A DNA stretch of 64,000 bases from Piscinibacter sp047602365. GTDB taxonomy: Bacteria > Pseudomonadota > Gammaproteobacteria > Burkholderiales > Burkholderiaceae_C. Shown in pieces: positions 26,467-34,448 of the stretch; within the stretch, counting starts at the first letter, position 1, and each line of letters opens with the position of its first letter. The stretch is from positions 1,054,001 through 1,118,000 of the forward strand of contig JASGHM010000001.1 of NCBI GenBank assembly GCA_047602365.1, read 5' to 3'. The notes under the pieces were generated by a model. That model did no database searches. It saw nothing but the letters and a program-made list of their open reading frames with translations, and was not told where the DNA came from. A program made the position numbers and the translations under genes.

Positions 26467-27336
26467 TCAGGCCGGCGCCGCACCGGGCGCCGCCTTGGCC
26501 GCCGCAGCGACCGCTGCCGTCACTTCCTTGCGGAAGCGGTTCAGCTCCTGGACGCTGGCGAAGCTGCGCTCCATCAGCAGGCTCATGTTGTGCAGGATGC
26601 GCTCGACGACCTTGGTCTCCCAGACGGCGTCGAACTGGATCTGCTTGTCCAGCCACTGTTCCAGCCACTCGGGGTTGGGCAGCCGGCTCTGCACGGTGTC
26701 GCGCGGGAACAGCTTGACGTTGACGTGCAGGTTGGTCGGGTGCAGCGCCTGCGCGGTGCGACGGGCGCTGGCCATCAGCACGCCGACCTTGGCGAAGGCG
26801 GCGCGCGCCTCGTCGCCGAACTTGGCCAGCGCGCGCTTCATGTAGCGCAGGTAGGCGCCGCCGTGACGGGCCTCGTCGCGCGCCAGCGTCTCGTAGATCG
26901 CCTTGATGACCGGCTCGGTGTGCCATTCGGCGGCGCGGCGGTACCAGTGGTTCAGGCGGATCTCGCCGCAGAAGTGCAGCATCAGCGTTTCCAGCGCCGG
27001 CGCCGGGTCGAACTCGAAGCGCACCTCGTGCAGTTCCGCTTCGCTCGGCACCAGGTCGGGCCGGTAGCGGCGCAGGTACTCCATCAGCACCAGCGAGTGC
27101 TTCTGCTCCTCGAAGAACCAGACGCTCATGAACGCGGAGAAGTCGCTGTCGTCGCGGTTGTCACGCAGGAACATCTCGGTGGCCGGCAGCGCCGCCCACT
27201 CGGTGATCGCGTTCATCTTGATCGTCTGCGCCTGCTCGTCGCTGAGTTTGCTGGCGTCGAACTGGTCCCAAGGAATGTCCTTGTCCATGTTCCAGCGCAC
27301 GGCTTCGAGTTGCTTGAAGAGTTCCGGGTAGATCAT
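26467..27336 (-). CDS. Diiron ferritin-like protein (acyl desaturase/oxygenase-like)
   Basis: 289 residues, all-helical. It carries a complete carboxylate-bridged diiron set: Glu46 (TEWAAL), Glu77xxHis80 (FFEEQKHS), Glu125 (FCGEIRLNHW) and Glu155xxHis158 (RDEARHGG). This is the arrangement of ribonucleotide reductase R2, acyl-ACP desaturases and AurF-type N-oxygenases. Function of this group is not established; oxidation of a fatty-acyl or similar substrate with O2 is a reasonable inference. It lies 69 bases downstream of the CarH/LitR-like regulator on the same strand, probably in one transcript, and near a lipid-modification operon. The in-frame ATG at 27336 is preferred; the upstream extension lacks family sequence. 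Confidence 0.75.
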   Translation of the reverse strand: MIYPELFKQLEAVRWNMDKDIPWDQFDASKLSDEQAQTIKMNAITEWAALPATEMFLRDNRDDSDFSAFMSVWFFEEQKHSLVLMEYLRRYRPDLVPSEAELHEVRFEFDPAPALETLMLHFCGEIRLNHWYRRAAEWHTEPVIKAIYETLARDEARHGGAYLRYMKRALAKFGDEARAAFAKVGVLMASARRTAQALHPTNLHVNVKLFPRDTVQSRLPNPEWLEQWLDKQIQFDAVWETKVVERILHNMSLLMERSFASVQELNRFRKEVTAAVAAAAKAAPGAAPA

Positions 27337-27405
27337 CGCGAGGCCTCGTCGAGGGGCGGATTCTAAGTCGGCCCTTCGCGTCGGAGCCATGCGGGGCGTC
27401 GTCGA

Positions 27406-28368
27406 TCAGGGCTTTGGGTGACGCGCGCGCCAGGCGGCGAGCTCATCGTGCAGGCGGGCGATCGAGGCGATGGCCCGCACGCCGGCAACCGGCCGGCGAT
27501 GCAGGGCCGGCGCGGCGCCGCCCGCCCACAGTTCCACGCCCGCCGGCAGCTTGGCACGCAGTTCGCCCAGCGCGGACACCAGCTCGTTCGGGTTCAGGCA
27601 GCCGCTGAAGCTCAGCGCGACGACGTCGACGCGCTGCGCAGCGCTGGCCAGCACGATGTCCCACAAGGGCGTGCTCACACCCAGCGAGATGCAGCGCGCA
27701 CCCTCCAGCGCGAGGATCGCCTCGGCCATCAGCAGGCCCAGGCCGTGCGGCTCGTGCGGGAAGGTGGTCAGCAACACCCGCGGCCGTCGGGTGGCCGGCG
27801 GCACCCGCCCGATCGCGTCGCGCAGCGTCACCTGCATGGCCTCGGTGTACAGGTGTTCCTCGAAGACCTGCAACTGGCCGCGCATCCAGGCGTCGCCGAC
27901 CCGCGTATTCAGCGGCGCCACCACGTCGGTGACGAAGCGCGCCAGGCCGAGGCGCTCGCGGGCGTGGCTCAACCTGCGGCGCAGCGCATCCACGTCATGA
28001 GACTTCAGCACCCCGATGTAGTCGTCGATCTCTGCCGGCGATTCCGCCGCCACGGACGCATGGCCGCCCAGCCGCTCCTGCAGCTCTGCCGTGGACAGCA
28101 TGACGAGCCGCCCCGGCCGCTCGCCAGCATCGACCAGCCGCTTCAGCAGGCGCAGCCGGTCGATCTGCTCCGGCGGGTACAGGCGTTCGCCGGCCGGGTC
28201 GCGCGCCGGTGTGGGAAAGCCGTAGCGGCGCTCCCACACGCGCAGCGTGTCCTTGCTCAACCCGGTGTGGCGCTCGGCCGCGCCGATCGTCACGGCGTCC
28301 CCTTCGCTCCGCACGGGGGGGGTGGCAGCACGACTGACGCCGATGGGACGACCCGACCGATGATCCAT
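27406..28368 (-). CDS. MerR-family regulator with B12-binding domain (CarH/LitR-type photoreceptor)
   Basis: About 320 residues. A MerR winged helix (TIGAAERHTGLSKDTLRVWERRYGFP) is followed by a B12-binding helical domain with the W-x9-EH signature of light-sensing CarH/LitR proteins (Trp161, Glu171-His172) and a Rossmann-like B12 domain with the ExHGLG motif containing the lower-ligand His208. In this family adenosylcobalamin makes a DNA-bound tetramer in the dark and light breaks it, releasing the promoter. It is divergent from the glutathione peroxidase gene with 54 bp between, so both promoters are probably under its control. The start could also be a GTG about 25 codons later. Cofactor use is inferred from motifs. 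Confidence 0.85.
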   Translation of the reverse strand: MDHRSGRPIGVSRAATPPVRSEGDAVTIGAAERHTGLSKDTLRVWERRYGFPTPARDPAGERLYPPEQIDRLRLLKRLVDAGERPGRLVMLSTAELQERLGGHASVAAESPAEIDDYIGVLKSHDVDALRRRLSHARERLGLARFVTDVVAPLNTRVGDAWMRGQLQVFEEHLYTEAMQVTLRDAIGRVPPATRRPRVLLTTFPHEPHGLGLLMAEAILALEGARCISLGVSTPLWDIVLASAAQRVDVVALSFSGCLNPNELVSALGELRAKLPAGVELWAGGAAPALHRRPVAGVRAIASIARLHDELAAWRARHPKP

Positions 28369-28386
28369 TTTGTCCAGGACGAAACC

Positions 28387-28415
28387 TTGCAGTCCGAAAG
28401 TGTACCGCTTAGTAT
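28387..28415 (+). promoter_or_regulatory. Sigma-70 promoter for the glutathione peroxidase gene
   Basis: TTGCAG (28387-28392) and TAGTAT (28410-28415) with a 17-base spacer. The predicted start of transcription (about 28422) falls on the first ATG at 28423, so the mRNA may be leaderless. The box lies in the 54-bp space shared with the B12 regulator gene; an imperfect dyad TGTAC-N6-GTATT straddles the -10. Confidence 0.6.
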
Positions 28416-28422
28416 TTGTCGC

Positions 28423-29031
28423 ATGCGATCCACCCCAACCCCACCCCTCCCGATGCACAGCCCGTCCCGGCGCCGTTGGCTGGCCACCGCCGCACTGACC
28501 ACGCTGGGCGTTCGCCCGGCCGAAAGCGCCGCGGCCGCATGCCCGGCCTTGCTGGCCCGGCAGTTCCCGCGCCTGCAGGACGAGAAACCTCAGGACCTGT
28601 GCCAGTACGCCGGCAAGGTTCTCGTCGTCGTCAACACCGCCAGCTTCTGCGGCTTCACGCCCCAATACAAGTCGCTCGAGGCCTTGCACGCCCGCTATGG
28701 CGAGCGCGGGTTGGTGGTGCTCGGCTTCCCGTCCAACGACTTCGGCCAGCAGGAGCCGGGCAGCGGCAAGGAGATCGCCGAGTTCTGCGAGAACACCTTC
28801 GGCGTCAAGTTTCCGATGTTCGCCAAGTCGCGCGTGGTCGCCTCCGCCGGCTCCGCCGCGAACCCGCTGTTCGCCGACCTGGCCCGGCGCAGCGGCCAGT
28901 GGCCGCGCTGGAACTTCCACAAGTACCTGGTGGCGCGTGACGGCACTGCCGTCAGCAGTTTCGCCAGCGAGGTCGACCCGCTGGACAAGGCCTTTCTCGG
29001 CGAGGTCGAGAAACTGCTCGTGGCCAAGTGA
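28423..29031 (+). CDS. Glutathione peroxidase, exported
   Basis: 202 residues (172-192 if the second ATG at 28453 is used). A twin-arginine-like leader (SPSRRRWLATAALTTLG) is followed by a thioredoxin-fold peroxidase. Catalytic residues are Cys76 in NTASFCGFTPQYKSLE, Gln in FPSNDFGQQEPG, and Trp163 in RWNFHKYLV; Cys (TGC) replaces the selenocysteine of animal enzymes. It should reduce lipid or organic hydroperoxides in the periplasm. The -10 box sits right at the first ATG, hence that start is used. Promoter shared with the B12 light regulator suggests light-dependent expression. Confidence 0.85.
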   Translation: MRSTPTPPLPMHSPSRRRWLATAALTTLGVRPAESAAAACPALLARQFPRLQDEKPQDLCQYAGKVLVVVNTASFCGFTPQYKSLEALHARYGERGLVVLGFPSNDFGQQEPGSGKEIAEFCENTFGVKFPMFAKSRVVASAGSAANPLFADLARRSGQWPRWNFHKYLVARDGTAVSSFASEVDPLDKAFLGEVEKLLVAK

Positions 29032-29049
29032 AAACTGTTGAGTTATATT

Positions 29050-29075
29050 TGTGACCAATCAGTTCACACATGAAC
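29050..29075. promoter_or_regulatory. Overlapping dyads between the peroxidase gene and the lipid operon
   Basis: In an AT-rich island (29031-29080), GTTCA-CACA-TGAAC (29062-29075) is a perfect inverted repeat, and TGTGA (29050-29054) with TCACA (29064-29068) forms a second, overlapping one nine bases apart. TATATT precedes them. This looks like a regulator binding region. The ligand is unknown; the B12 regulator is a candidate. Confidence 0.4.
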
Positions 29076-29138
29076 CATGAAGACTTCTTCGGATCGCCGG
29101 CACCTGGCCTCTTGTCATAGAACGCCATCAGATCCGAC

Positions 29139-29167
29139 GGAACTCGGGCGCGGCGATCGCGTCTCAA
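29139..29167 (+). promoter_or_regulatory. ECF-sigma-like promoter of the lipid-modification operon
   Basis: GGAACTC (29139-29145), 15 bases, then GTCTCAA (29161-29167), close to the extracytoplasmic RpoE consensus GGAACTT-N15-16-GTCTAA. It would start transcription near 29173, about 150 bases upstream of the flavoprotein start codon. No ECF sigma gene is in the window. Confidence 0.4.
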
Positions 29168-29170
29168 TCC

Positions 29171-29286
29171 TCGGGCGTCGCAGTTCGACGCCCGACGGTT
29201 TCGAGTTGCGGAGCCTTCCAGCCAGGCTGGATGCAATCTCCGGGCGGTTCTCCTCCTCCCTCCCTCCTCCCTCCTTCGCCCGGGGG
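29171..29286 (+). ncRNA. Structured leader or small RNA with anti-Shine-Dalgarno loop
   Basis: Three hairpins follow one another from the predicted transcription start. H1: TCGGGCGTCG (29171-29180), loop CAGTT, CGACGCCCGA (29186-29195), a perfect 10-bp stem. H2: TCCAGCC-A-GGCTGGA (29217-29231). H3: CCGGGCG (29240-29246) paired with CGCCCGG (29277-29283), extended by three further pairs (two of them G-U), around a 30-base loop that is nearly all pyrimidine and contains CTCCTCCC twice (29253-29260 and 29264-29271). Anti-SD hairpin loops of this kind are known from stress-induced 'cuckoo' type sRNAs in alphaproteobacteria, as I recall. Whether this RNA is free or part of the operon leader is not visible; no U-run terminator is seen. 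Confidence 0.4.
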
Positions 29287-29322
29287 CGCTTCGCAACCTC
29301 CTTCATTCCTGGGGCCTGAGCC

Positions 29323-30627
29323 ATGCGTCGCGTCGCGATCATCGGCTCAGGCATCTCCGGACTGGCCGTTGCCCATGGCCTGAAGGACAGGGCCCACGTC
29401 ACGCTGTTCGAGTCGGGTGGCCATTTCGGCGGCCACACGCACACGGTGGACGTCACGCTCGACGGCCACACCCACGGCGTCGACACTGGCTTCCTGGTGC
29501 TCAACGAGCGCACCTACCCGCGCCTGCTGGCGCTGTTCGAGCAGCTCGGCGTGGCGATCGCGCCGTCGGACATGTCGTTCTCGGTGCAGGTGCCCGACAT
29601 CGGTCTGGAGTGGAGCGGCTCCGACCTGGCCGGCGTGTTCGCCCAACGCCGCAATCTGCTGCGCCCTGGCTTCTGGCGCATGCTCAATGACATCCTGCGC
29701 TTCAACCGCCTGACCACGGCGATCGCCAGCCGCGGCGAGGATGCACCGATGAGCGAGCCGATCGGCGACTTCCTCGACCGTCACCGCTTCAGCGCGCAGT
29801 TCCGCGACTGGTACTTCCTGCCGATGATCGGCTGCATCTGGTCCTGCCCGACCGACCAGATGCTGCACTTCCCGGTGGCCACGCTGATCCGCTTCTGCCA
29901 CAACCACGGCCTGATCCAGGTGGCGAACCGGCCGCAGTGGTACACGGTGCGCGGCGGGGCGCGGCACTACGTCGAGAAGATCGTCGCCGGCGTGCCCGAT
30001 GCCCGCCTGAACTGCCCGGTCCGCGGCGTTCGCCGCCTGCCGCCGGGCAGCGGCAGCGCCGGCGTGTGGGTGGACAGCGAGCGCGGCGGCGAACGCTTCG
30101 ACGAGGTGGTCTTCGCCTGCCATACCGATCAGGCGCTGCACCTGCTGGCCGATGCCAGCGAAGCCGAGCGCAGCGTGCTCGGCGCGATCCGCTACCAGCC
30201 CAACCGCGCCGTGCTGCACACCGATCGCAGCGTGCTGCCCGGCCGCGAACGCGCCTGGGCCTCGTGGAACTACGAGCGCGCCGCCGACGGTGACCGCGAG
30301 CAGGCGCGCGTGTGCCTGCACTACCTGCTCAACCGGCTGCAGCCGCTGCCGTTCACGACGCCGCTGGTCGTGTCGCTGAACCCGGTGAGCGCGCCTCGCG
30401 CCGACAGCGTGATCGGCGAGTACGAATACGACCATCCGATCTTCGACCTGGCCGCCATCGCCGCGCAGAAACTTGTGCCCGGCCTGCAGGGCGTGGCCCA
30501 CACCTGGTTCTGCGGCGCCTGGACACGCTACGGCTTCCACGAGGACGGCTTGATGTCCGGCGAGGCGGTGGTGCGCGGGCTCGTCGACGCCTGGGCGGCC
30601 GAAGGCCTGCGGATGGACGCTGCATGA
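29323..30627 (+). CDS. FAD-dependent oxidoreductase (amine-oxidase fold, fatty-acid modification type)
   Basis: 434 residues. N-terminal FAD-binding motif VAIIGSGISGLAVAHGL, then GGHFGGHTHTVDV and GVDTGFLVLNERTYP, all diagnostic of the flavin amine oxidase-like proteins that accompany DUF1365 and Cfa-like methyltransferases; C-terminal GAWTRYGFHEDGLMSGEAV contacts the flavin. In Rhodobacter, homologues in the singlet-oxygen regulon take part in furan fatty acid synthesis. No strong Shine-Dalgarno is visible before the ATG. It is the first of eight genes packed with overlaps, downstream of a structured leader. The stop overlaps the next ATG by four bases. Confidence 0.85.
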   Translation: MRRVAIIGSGISGLAVAHGLKDRAHVTLFESGGHFGGHTHTVDVTLDGHTHGVDTGFLVLNERTYPRLLALFEQLGVAIAPSDMSFSVQVPDIGLEWSGSDLAGVFAQRRNLLRPGFWRMLNDILRFNRLTTAIASRGEDAPMSEPIGDFLDRHRFSAQFRDWYFLPMIGCIWSCPTDQMLHFPVATLIRFCHNHGLIQVANRPQWYTVRGGARHYVEKIVAGVPDARLNCPVRGVRRLPPGSGSAGVWVDSERGGERFDEVVFACHTDQALHLLADASEAERSVLGAIRYQPNRAVLHTDRSVLPGRERAWASWNYERAADGDREQARVCLHYLLNRLQPLPFTTPLVVSLNPVSAPRADSVIGEYEYDHPIFDLAAIAAQKLVPGLQGVAHTWFCGAWTRYGFHEDGLMSGEAVVRGLVDAWAAEGLRMDAA

Positions 30628-31382
30628 ATGCGCGGGCCGTGCCGCTGATCGGCCGCGGCCAGGTCCGCCACACGCGCCTGCGCCCGGCGCGCAACGCCTT
30701 CGCCTACCCGACCTACTTCCTGCTGCTGCCGATGCGGCGTCTGCACGAACTGCCCGTCCCGACCCTGGCGCGCAACCGCTTCGGCCTGATCAGCTTCCAC
30801 GACCGCGACCATGGCGACGGGCGCACCGACAGCCTCGCCTGGCTCGACGAGACACTGGCCCGCGAGGGTGTGCTCGACGCCGACGGCGAGGTCTGGCTGC
30901 ACTGCTATCCGCGCGTGCTCGGCTTCACCTTCAAGCCGGTCAGCTTCTGGTACTGCCACCGCGCAGACGGCTCGCTCGCCGCCGTCCTCGTCGAGGTCAA
31001 CAACACCTTCGGCGAGCGCCACTGCTACCTGCTGCGCGGCGCGAACCTGCGCTACGGCCAGGAGCAGCGCGCGGCCAAGGTGTTCCACGTCTCGCCGTTC
31101 TGCGCCGTCGAGGGCGACTACCGCTTCCGCTTCATGCGCACCGCCGATCGCACGGTGGCCCGCATCGACCACGACGATCACCGCGGCCCGCTGATCGAGA
31201 CCAGCGTCTCGGGCCGCCTCGAGCCGCTCACGTCGCAGAGCATGCGCCGCGCCTTCTTCGGCATGCCGCTGATGACGCTGGGCGTGATCGCGCGCATCCA
31301 CTGGCAGGCGCTCAGGCTGTGGGCCAAGCGTGTGCCGTTCTTTCGCAAGCCCGCTGCGCCGGCGCAGTTCCTCACCCGCTGA
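30624..31382 (+). CDS. DUF1365 domain protein
   Basis: 252 residues, with the conserved motifs RHTRLRPARNAFAYPTYFLLL, GFTFKPVSFWYCHRADG and VFHVSPFCAVEGDYRF of DUF1365. No signal peptide; probably cytosolic and membrane-associated. The biochemical role is not settled, but DUF1365 genes are almost always next to the flavoprotein and the Cfa-like methyltransferase seen here, and are linked to modification of phospholipid acyl chains. The start ATG overlaps the preceding stop (ATGA); the longer upstream frame is a shadow. Confidence 0.88.
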   Translation: MNARAVPLIGRGQVRHTRLRPARNAFAYPTYFLLLPMRRLHELPVPTLARNRFGLISFHDRDHGDGRTDSLAWLDETLAREGVLDADGEVWLHCYPRVLGFTFKPVSFWYCHRADGSLAAVLVEVNNTFGERHCYLLRGANLRYGQEQRAAKVFHVSPFCAVEGDYRFRFMRTADRTVARIDHDDHRGPLIETSVSGRLEPLTSQSMRRAFFGMPLMTLGVIARIHWQALRLWAKRVPFFRKPAAPAQFLTR

Positions 31383-31393
31383 GCCGTTACCCG

Positions 31394-32614
31394 ATGACCA
31401 GCACCACCACCTTCGCTCCCGCCAGCCTGCCGCCCTCGGCGCCGACCACGGCGCGCGCCGTGTTCCGCCTGCTGCGGCGCCTGCAGCGTGGTTCGCTGGA
31501 CGTGCAGTTGCCCGACGGCAGCAGCGCACACTTTGGCCGCCCGTCCGACGACGGGCCGCGTGCTGCGATCCGCCTGCGCAACTGGAAGGTCTGTGCGGCC
31601 GCGCTGCGCAGCGGCGACATCGGCTTCGCCGAGAGCTACATCGCCGGTGACTGGACGACACCCGACCTGACCGCGCTGCTGACGCTGTTCATCGCCAACC
31701 GCGACGAGATCGAGTCGGTCGTCTACGGCAGCTGGTGGGGTTCGCTGCTGTACCGCATCAAGCACCTGGTCAACCGCAATTCGAGGCGCGGCAGCCGCAA
31801 GAACATCCACGCCCATTACGACCTGGGCAATGAGTTCTACCGCCTCTGGCTCGACCCGACGATGAACTACAGCAGCGCGTGGTTCGAGGGCGACCGCAGC
31901 CGGCCCATGCCCGACGCGCAGCAGGCCAAGGTGCGGCGCGCGCTGCGCGAGGCCGGCGTGAAGCCGGGCGACCGCGTGCTGGAGATCGGTTGCGGCTGGG
32001 GTGCGCTGGCCGAGTGCGCGGCGCGCGAGTTCGGCGCCCGTGTGACCGGCGTGACGCTGTCTTCCGAGCAGCTCGCGTGGGCACAGCGGCGGCTGGCCGA
32101 TGCCGGACTCGCCGCGGACCTGCGCTTCCAGGACTACCGCGAGATCACCGACGGCCCCTTCGACGCGATCGCCTCGATCGAGATGTTCGAGGCGGTCGGC
32201 CGCGAGTACTGGCCGAGTTTCTTCACGACGCTGCGCGAGCAGCTGAAGCCCGGCGGCAAGGCCTGCATCCAGAGCATCACGATCGACGACAGGTACTTCG
32301 AGCGCTACCTGAAGTCGACCGACTTCATCCAGCAGTACATCTTTCCCGGCGGGTTGCTGCCCAGCCCGGGCGCCTTTCGCGACGCGGCAGCGCGGCACGG
32401 CCTGCGCGTGGTCAACGAGCTGGACTTCGGCACCGACTATGCCGAGACGCTGCGCCGCTGGCGCGAACGGTTCCTGTCCGAGGAAGCGCGTGTGCGCCAG
32501 CTCGGCTTCGACACCCGCTTCATGCGCATCTGGGAGTTCTACCTCGCCTACTGCGAGGCGGCCTTCGCAACTGGCAACACCAGCGTCATGCAGTTCACGC
32601 TGCAGCGCGACTGA
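31394..32614 (+). CDS. cfa: Cyclopropane-fatty-acyl-phospholipid synthase family methyltransferase
   Basis: 406 residues. A lipid-binding N-domain is followed by a SAM-dependent methyltransferase: AHYDLGNEFYRLWLDPTMNY (bicarbonate/substrate region), VLEIGCGWGALAECAA (SAM motif I, about residue 197), and IASIEMFEAVGREYW. It transfers a methyl or methylene to unsaturated acyl chains in phospholipids. In this cluster the product may be a methylated rather than a cyclopropane acid, since flavoprotein partners are present. Twelve bases follow the DUF1365 stop; the upstream 25-residue extension is not family sequence. Confidence 0.88.
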   Translation: MTSTTTFAPASLPPSAPTTARAVFRLLRRLQRGSLDVQLPDGSSAHFGRPSDDGPRAAIRLRNWKVCAAALRSGDIGFAESYIAGDWTTPDLTALLTLFIANRDEIESVVYGSWWGSLLYRIKHLVNRNSRRGSRKNIHAHYDLGNEFYRLWLDPTMNYSSAWFEGDRSRPMPDAQQAKVRRALREAGVKPGDRVLEIGCGWGALAECAAREFGARVTGVTLSSEQLAWAQRRLADAGLAADLRFQDYREITDGPFDAIASIEMFEAVGREYWPSFFTTLREQLKPGGKACIQSITIDDRYFERYLKSTDFIQQYIFPGGLLPSPGAFRDAAARHGLRVVNELDFGTDYAETLRRWRERFLSEEARVRQLGFDTRFMRIWEFYLAYCEAAFATGNTSVMQFTLQRD

Positions 32615-32619
32615 GGACC

Positions 32620-33171
32620 ATGGACACGCCACGCCGCCTGCTGCTGCTCGGCCTCGCGCTCGCGCCGCTGGGCGTGCGTGCCGACACCGCGCCGCCGGCG
32701 GAGGTGGACGGCGAACTGGCCGGCGCCAGGCTGCTCGGCAGCGGGCGGTTGACCTTCCTCGGCCTGCACATCTACGACGCGCGGCTGTGGGCCGCCGACG
32801 GGTTCGCGGCCGACAGCTTCGAGCGCCACCCGATCGCACTCGAGCTGATCTACGGCCGCACGCTCTACGGCCGGCTGATCGCCGAGCGCAGCCTCGACGA
32901 GATGAAGCGCATCGGCGGCTTCAGCGACGAGCAGGGCGAGCGCTGGCTCGCGTCGATGAAGCAGACCTTTCCCGATGTCGCCAAGGGTGATCGCATCACC
33001 GGTGTGCAGCGCCCGCAGGAAGCAGCGCGCTTCTTCCTCAACGGAGCGCTGCGCGGCGAGTTGCGCGATCCCGAGTTCACGCGCCGCTTCTTCGGCATCT
33101 GGCTGTCGCCGCAGACCTCGGAGCCGAAGCTTCGGCAGTCGCTGCTCGGCCCGGCGTTGCCAAAGCCATGA
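32620..33171 (+). CDS. Chalcone isomerase-like periplasmic protein
   Basis: 183 residues with a Sec signal peptide (RLLLLGLALAPLGVRA) and the chalcone-isomerase-like domain seen as GSGRLTFLGLHIYDARLW, LIYGRTLYGRLIAERSLDEM and FFGIWLSPQTSEPKLRQSLLG. Bacterial members are not known to act on flavonoids; plant relatives (CHIL/FAP) bind fatty acids, which fits a place in a lipid-modification operon, though that is inference. It starts five bases after cfa and its stop overlaps the transporter ATG by four bases. Confidence 0.85.
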   Translation: MDTPRRLLLLGLALAPLGVRADTAPPAEVDGELAGARLLGSGRLTFLGLHIYDARLWAADGFAADSFERHPIALELIYGRTLYGRLIAERSLDEMKRIGGFSDEQGERWLASMKQTFPDVAKGDRITGVQRPQEAARFFLNGALRGELRDPEFTRRFFGIWLSPQTSEPKLRQSLLGPALPKP

Positions 33172-34448
33172 CCCACGGCGCGCTGGCCATGCAACGCGGG
33201 CTCGACGCACCGGCCGGCGCCTGCTACGGCCTGCTGGGGCTGCCGCTGGCCTTCGTCGCGCTGCCGCTGTACGTGATCCTGCCCAGCCACTACGCCAGCG
33301 AGTTCGGCGTGCCGCTGGCCTGGCTGGGCGCGCTGCTGCTGGCCGCGCGGCTGCTCGACGCGGTGGCCGACCCGCTGATCGGGCGCTGGGCCGACGGCCT
33401 GTTCGCGCGCTCGTCCACCAGCGCGTGGTGGGCCGCCGCGGGCGCCGCCATCGTGCTGGCGCTGGGCTTCCGGGCGCTGTTCTTCCCCGTCGTGCAAGGG
33501 CCTGCTGCGCTGCTGGCCTGGTGCGCCGCGCTGCTGGCGCTGACCTACCTCGGCTACAGCGTGGTCAGCGTGATCCACCAGGCCTGGGGCGCACGGCTGG
33601 GCGGCGACGAGACCCAGCGTGCGCGTGTCGTCGCCTGGCGCGAGGGGCTGGCGCTGGTCGGCGTGCTGCTGGCCAGCGTGCTGCCCTCGGTGGCCGGGCT
33701 CGGCGCCAGCACGATCGCTTTCGCCGCGCTGCTGCTGCTCGGCGTGGCCTCGCTGCGGCGCGCACCGCAGCCCGGGGCCGCACCCGCCGCGCTGGCGGCC
33801 GCGCCGATGTCGCTGCCGCTGGCGACACCCGCGTTCCGCCGGCTGCTGGCGGTCTACCTGCTCAATGGCATCGCCAGCGCGGTGCCGGCGACGCTGGTGC
33901 TGTTCTTCATCCGCGACCGGTTGCAGGCGCCGACCCACGAACCCCTGTTCCTGGCCAGCTACTTCGCCGCCGGCGCCTTGTCGATTCCGCTGTGGGTGCG
34001 CGCGGTGTCGCGCTTCGGCCTGGCGCGCTGCTGGCTGGCCGGCATGCTGCTGGCGATCGTGGTGTTCGCCTGGGCCGCGCTGCTCGATGCGGGCGACGTG
34101 GCCGCCTACACGGCCGTGTGCATCGCCAGCGGCGTCGCGCTCGGTGCCGACCTGACGCTGCCCGGCGCGATGCTGACCGGCCTGATCCAGCGGGCCGGCC
34201 ACGCGGGGCACAGCGAAGGCAGCTACTTCGGCTGGTGGAGCTTCGCCACCAAGCTCAACCTCGCGCTGGCTGCCGGCCTGGCGCTGCCGGCATTGCAGTG
34301 GTTCGGCTACGCACCGGGCGCACGCGGTGACGACGCCCTCGCAGCGCTGAGCCTCGCCTACTGCGTGCTGCCCTGTGCGCTCAAGCTCGGTGCGGCGACG
34401 CTGCTGCACTTCACCTGGATTCGTCCCGCCGGACGACACACACCGTGA
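33168..34448 (+). CDS. MFS transporter, GPH (glycoside-pentoside-hexuronide) type
   Basis: 426 residues with about twelve hydrophobic segments. The GPH family signature DAVADPLIGRWADGLFAR lies in loop 2-3, and a GSYFGWWSFATKLNLALA segment near the C-terminus is typical of sodium/proton-sugar symporter-like members. In Rhodobacter the singlet-oxygen operon RSP_1087-1091 also contains a GPH-type carrier, as I recall. Here the cargo may be a lipid or precursor; unknown. Overlaps the DUF3833 start by four bases. Confidence 0.82.
   Translation: MTHGALAMQRGLDAPAGACYGLLGLPLAFVALPLYVILPSHYASEFGVPLAWLGALLLAARLLDAVADPLIGRWADGLFARSSTSAWWAAAGAAIVLALGFRALFFPVVQGPAALLAWCAALLALTYLGYSVVSVIHQAWGARLGGDETQRARVVAWREGLALVGVLLASVLPSVAGLGASTIAFAALLLLGVASLRRAPQPGAAPAALAAAPMSLPLATPAFRRLLAVYLLNGIASAVPATLVLFFIRDRLQAPTHEPLFLASYFAAGALSIPLWVRAVSRFGLARCWLAGMLLAIVVFAWAALLDAGDVAAYTAVCIASGVALGADLTLPGAMLTGLIQRAGHAGHSEGSYFGWWSFATKLNLALAAGLALPALQWFGYAPGARGDDALAALSLAYCVLPCALKLGAATLLHFTWIRPAGRHTP

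Noticed and set aside
28640..28660. Selenocysteine in the glutathione peroxidase
   Set aside because: The active-site codon is TGC (Cys), not TGA, so no selenium insertion is needed.
28952..29319. Short open frames on both strands in the leader of the lipid operon
   Set aside because: The 80- and 114-residue products have no family resemblance or ribosome site, and the plus-strand one covers the hairpin region.
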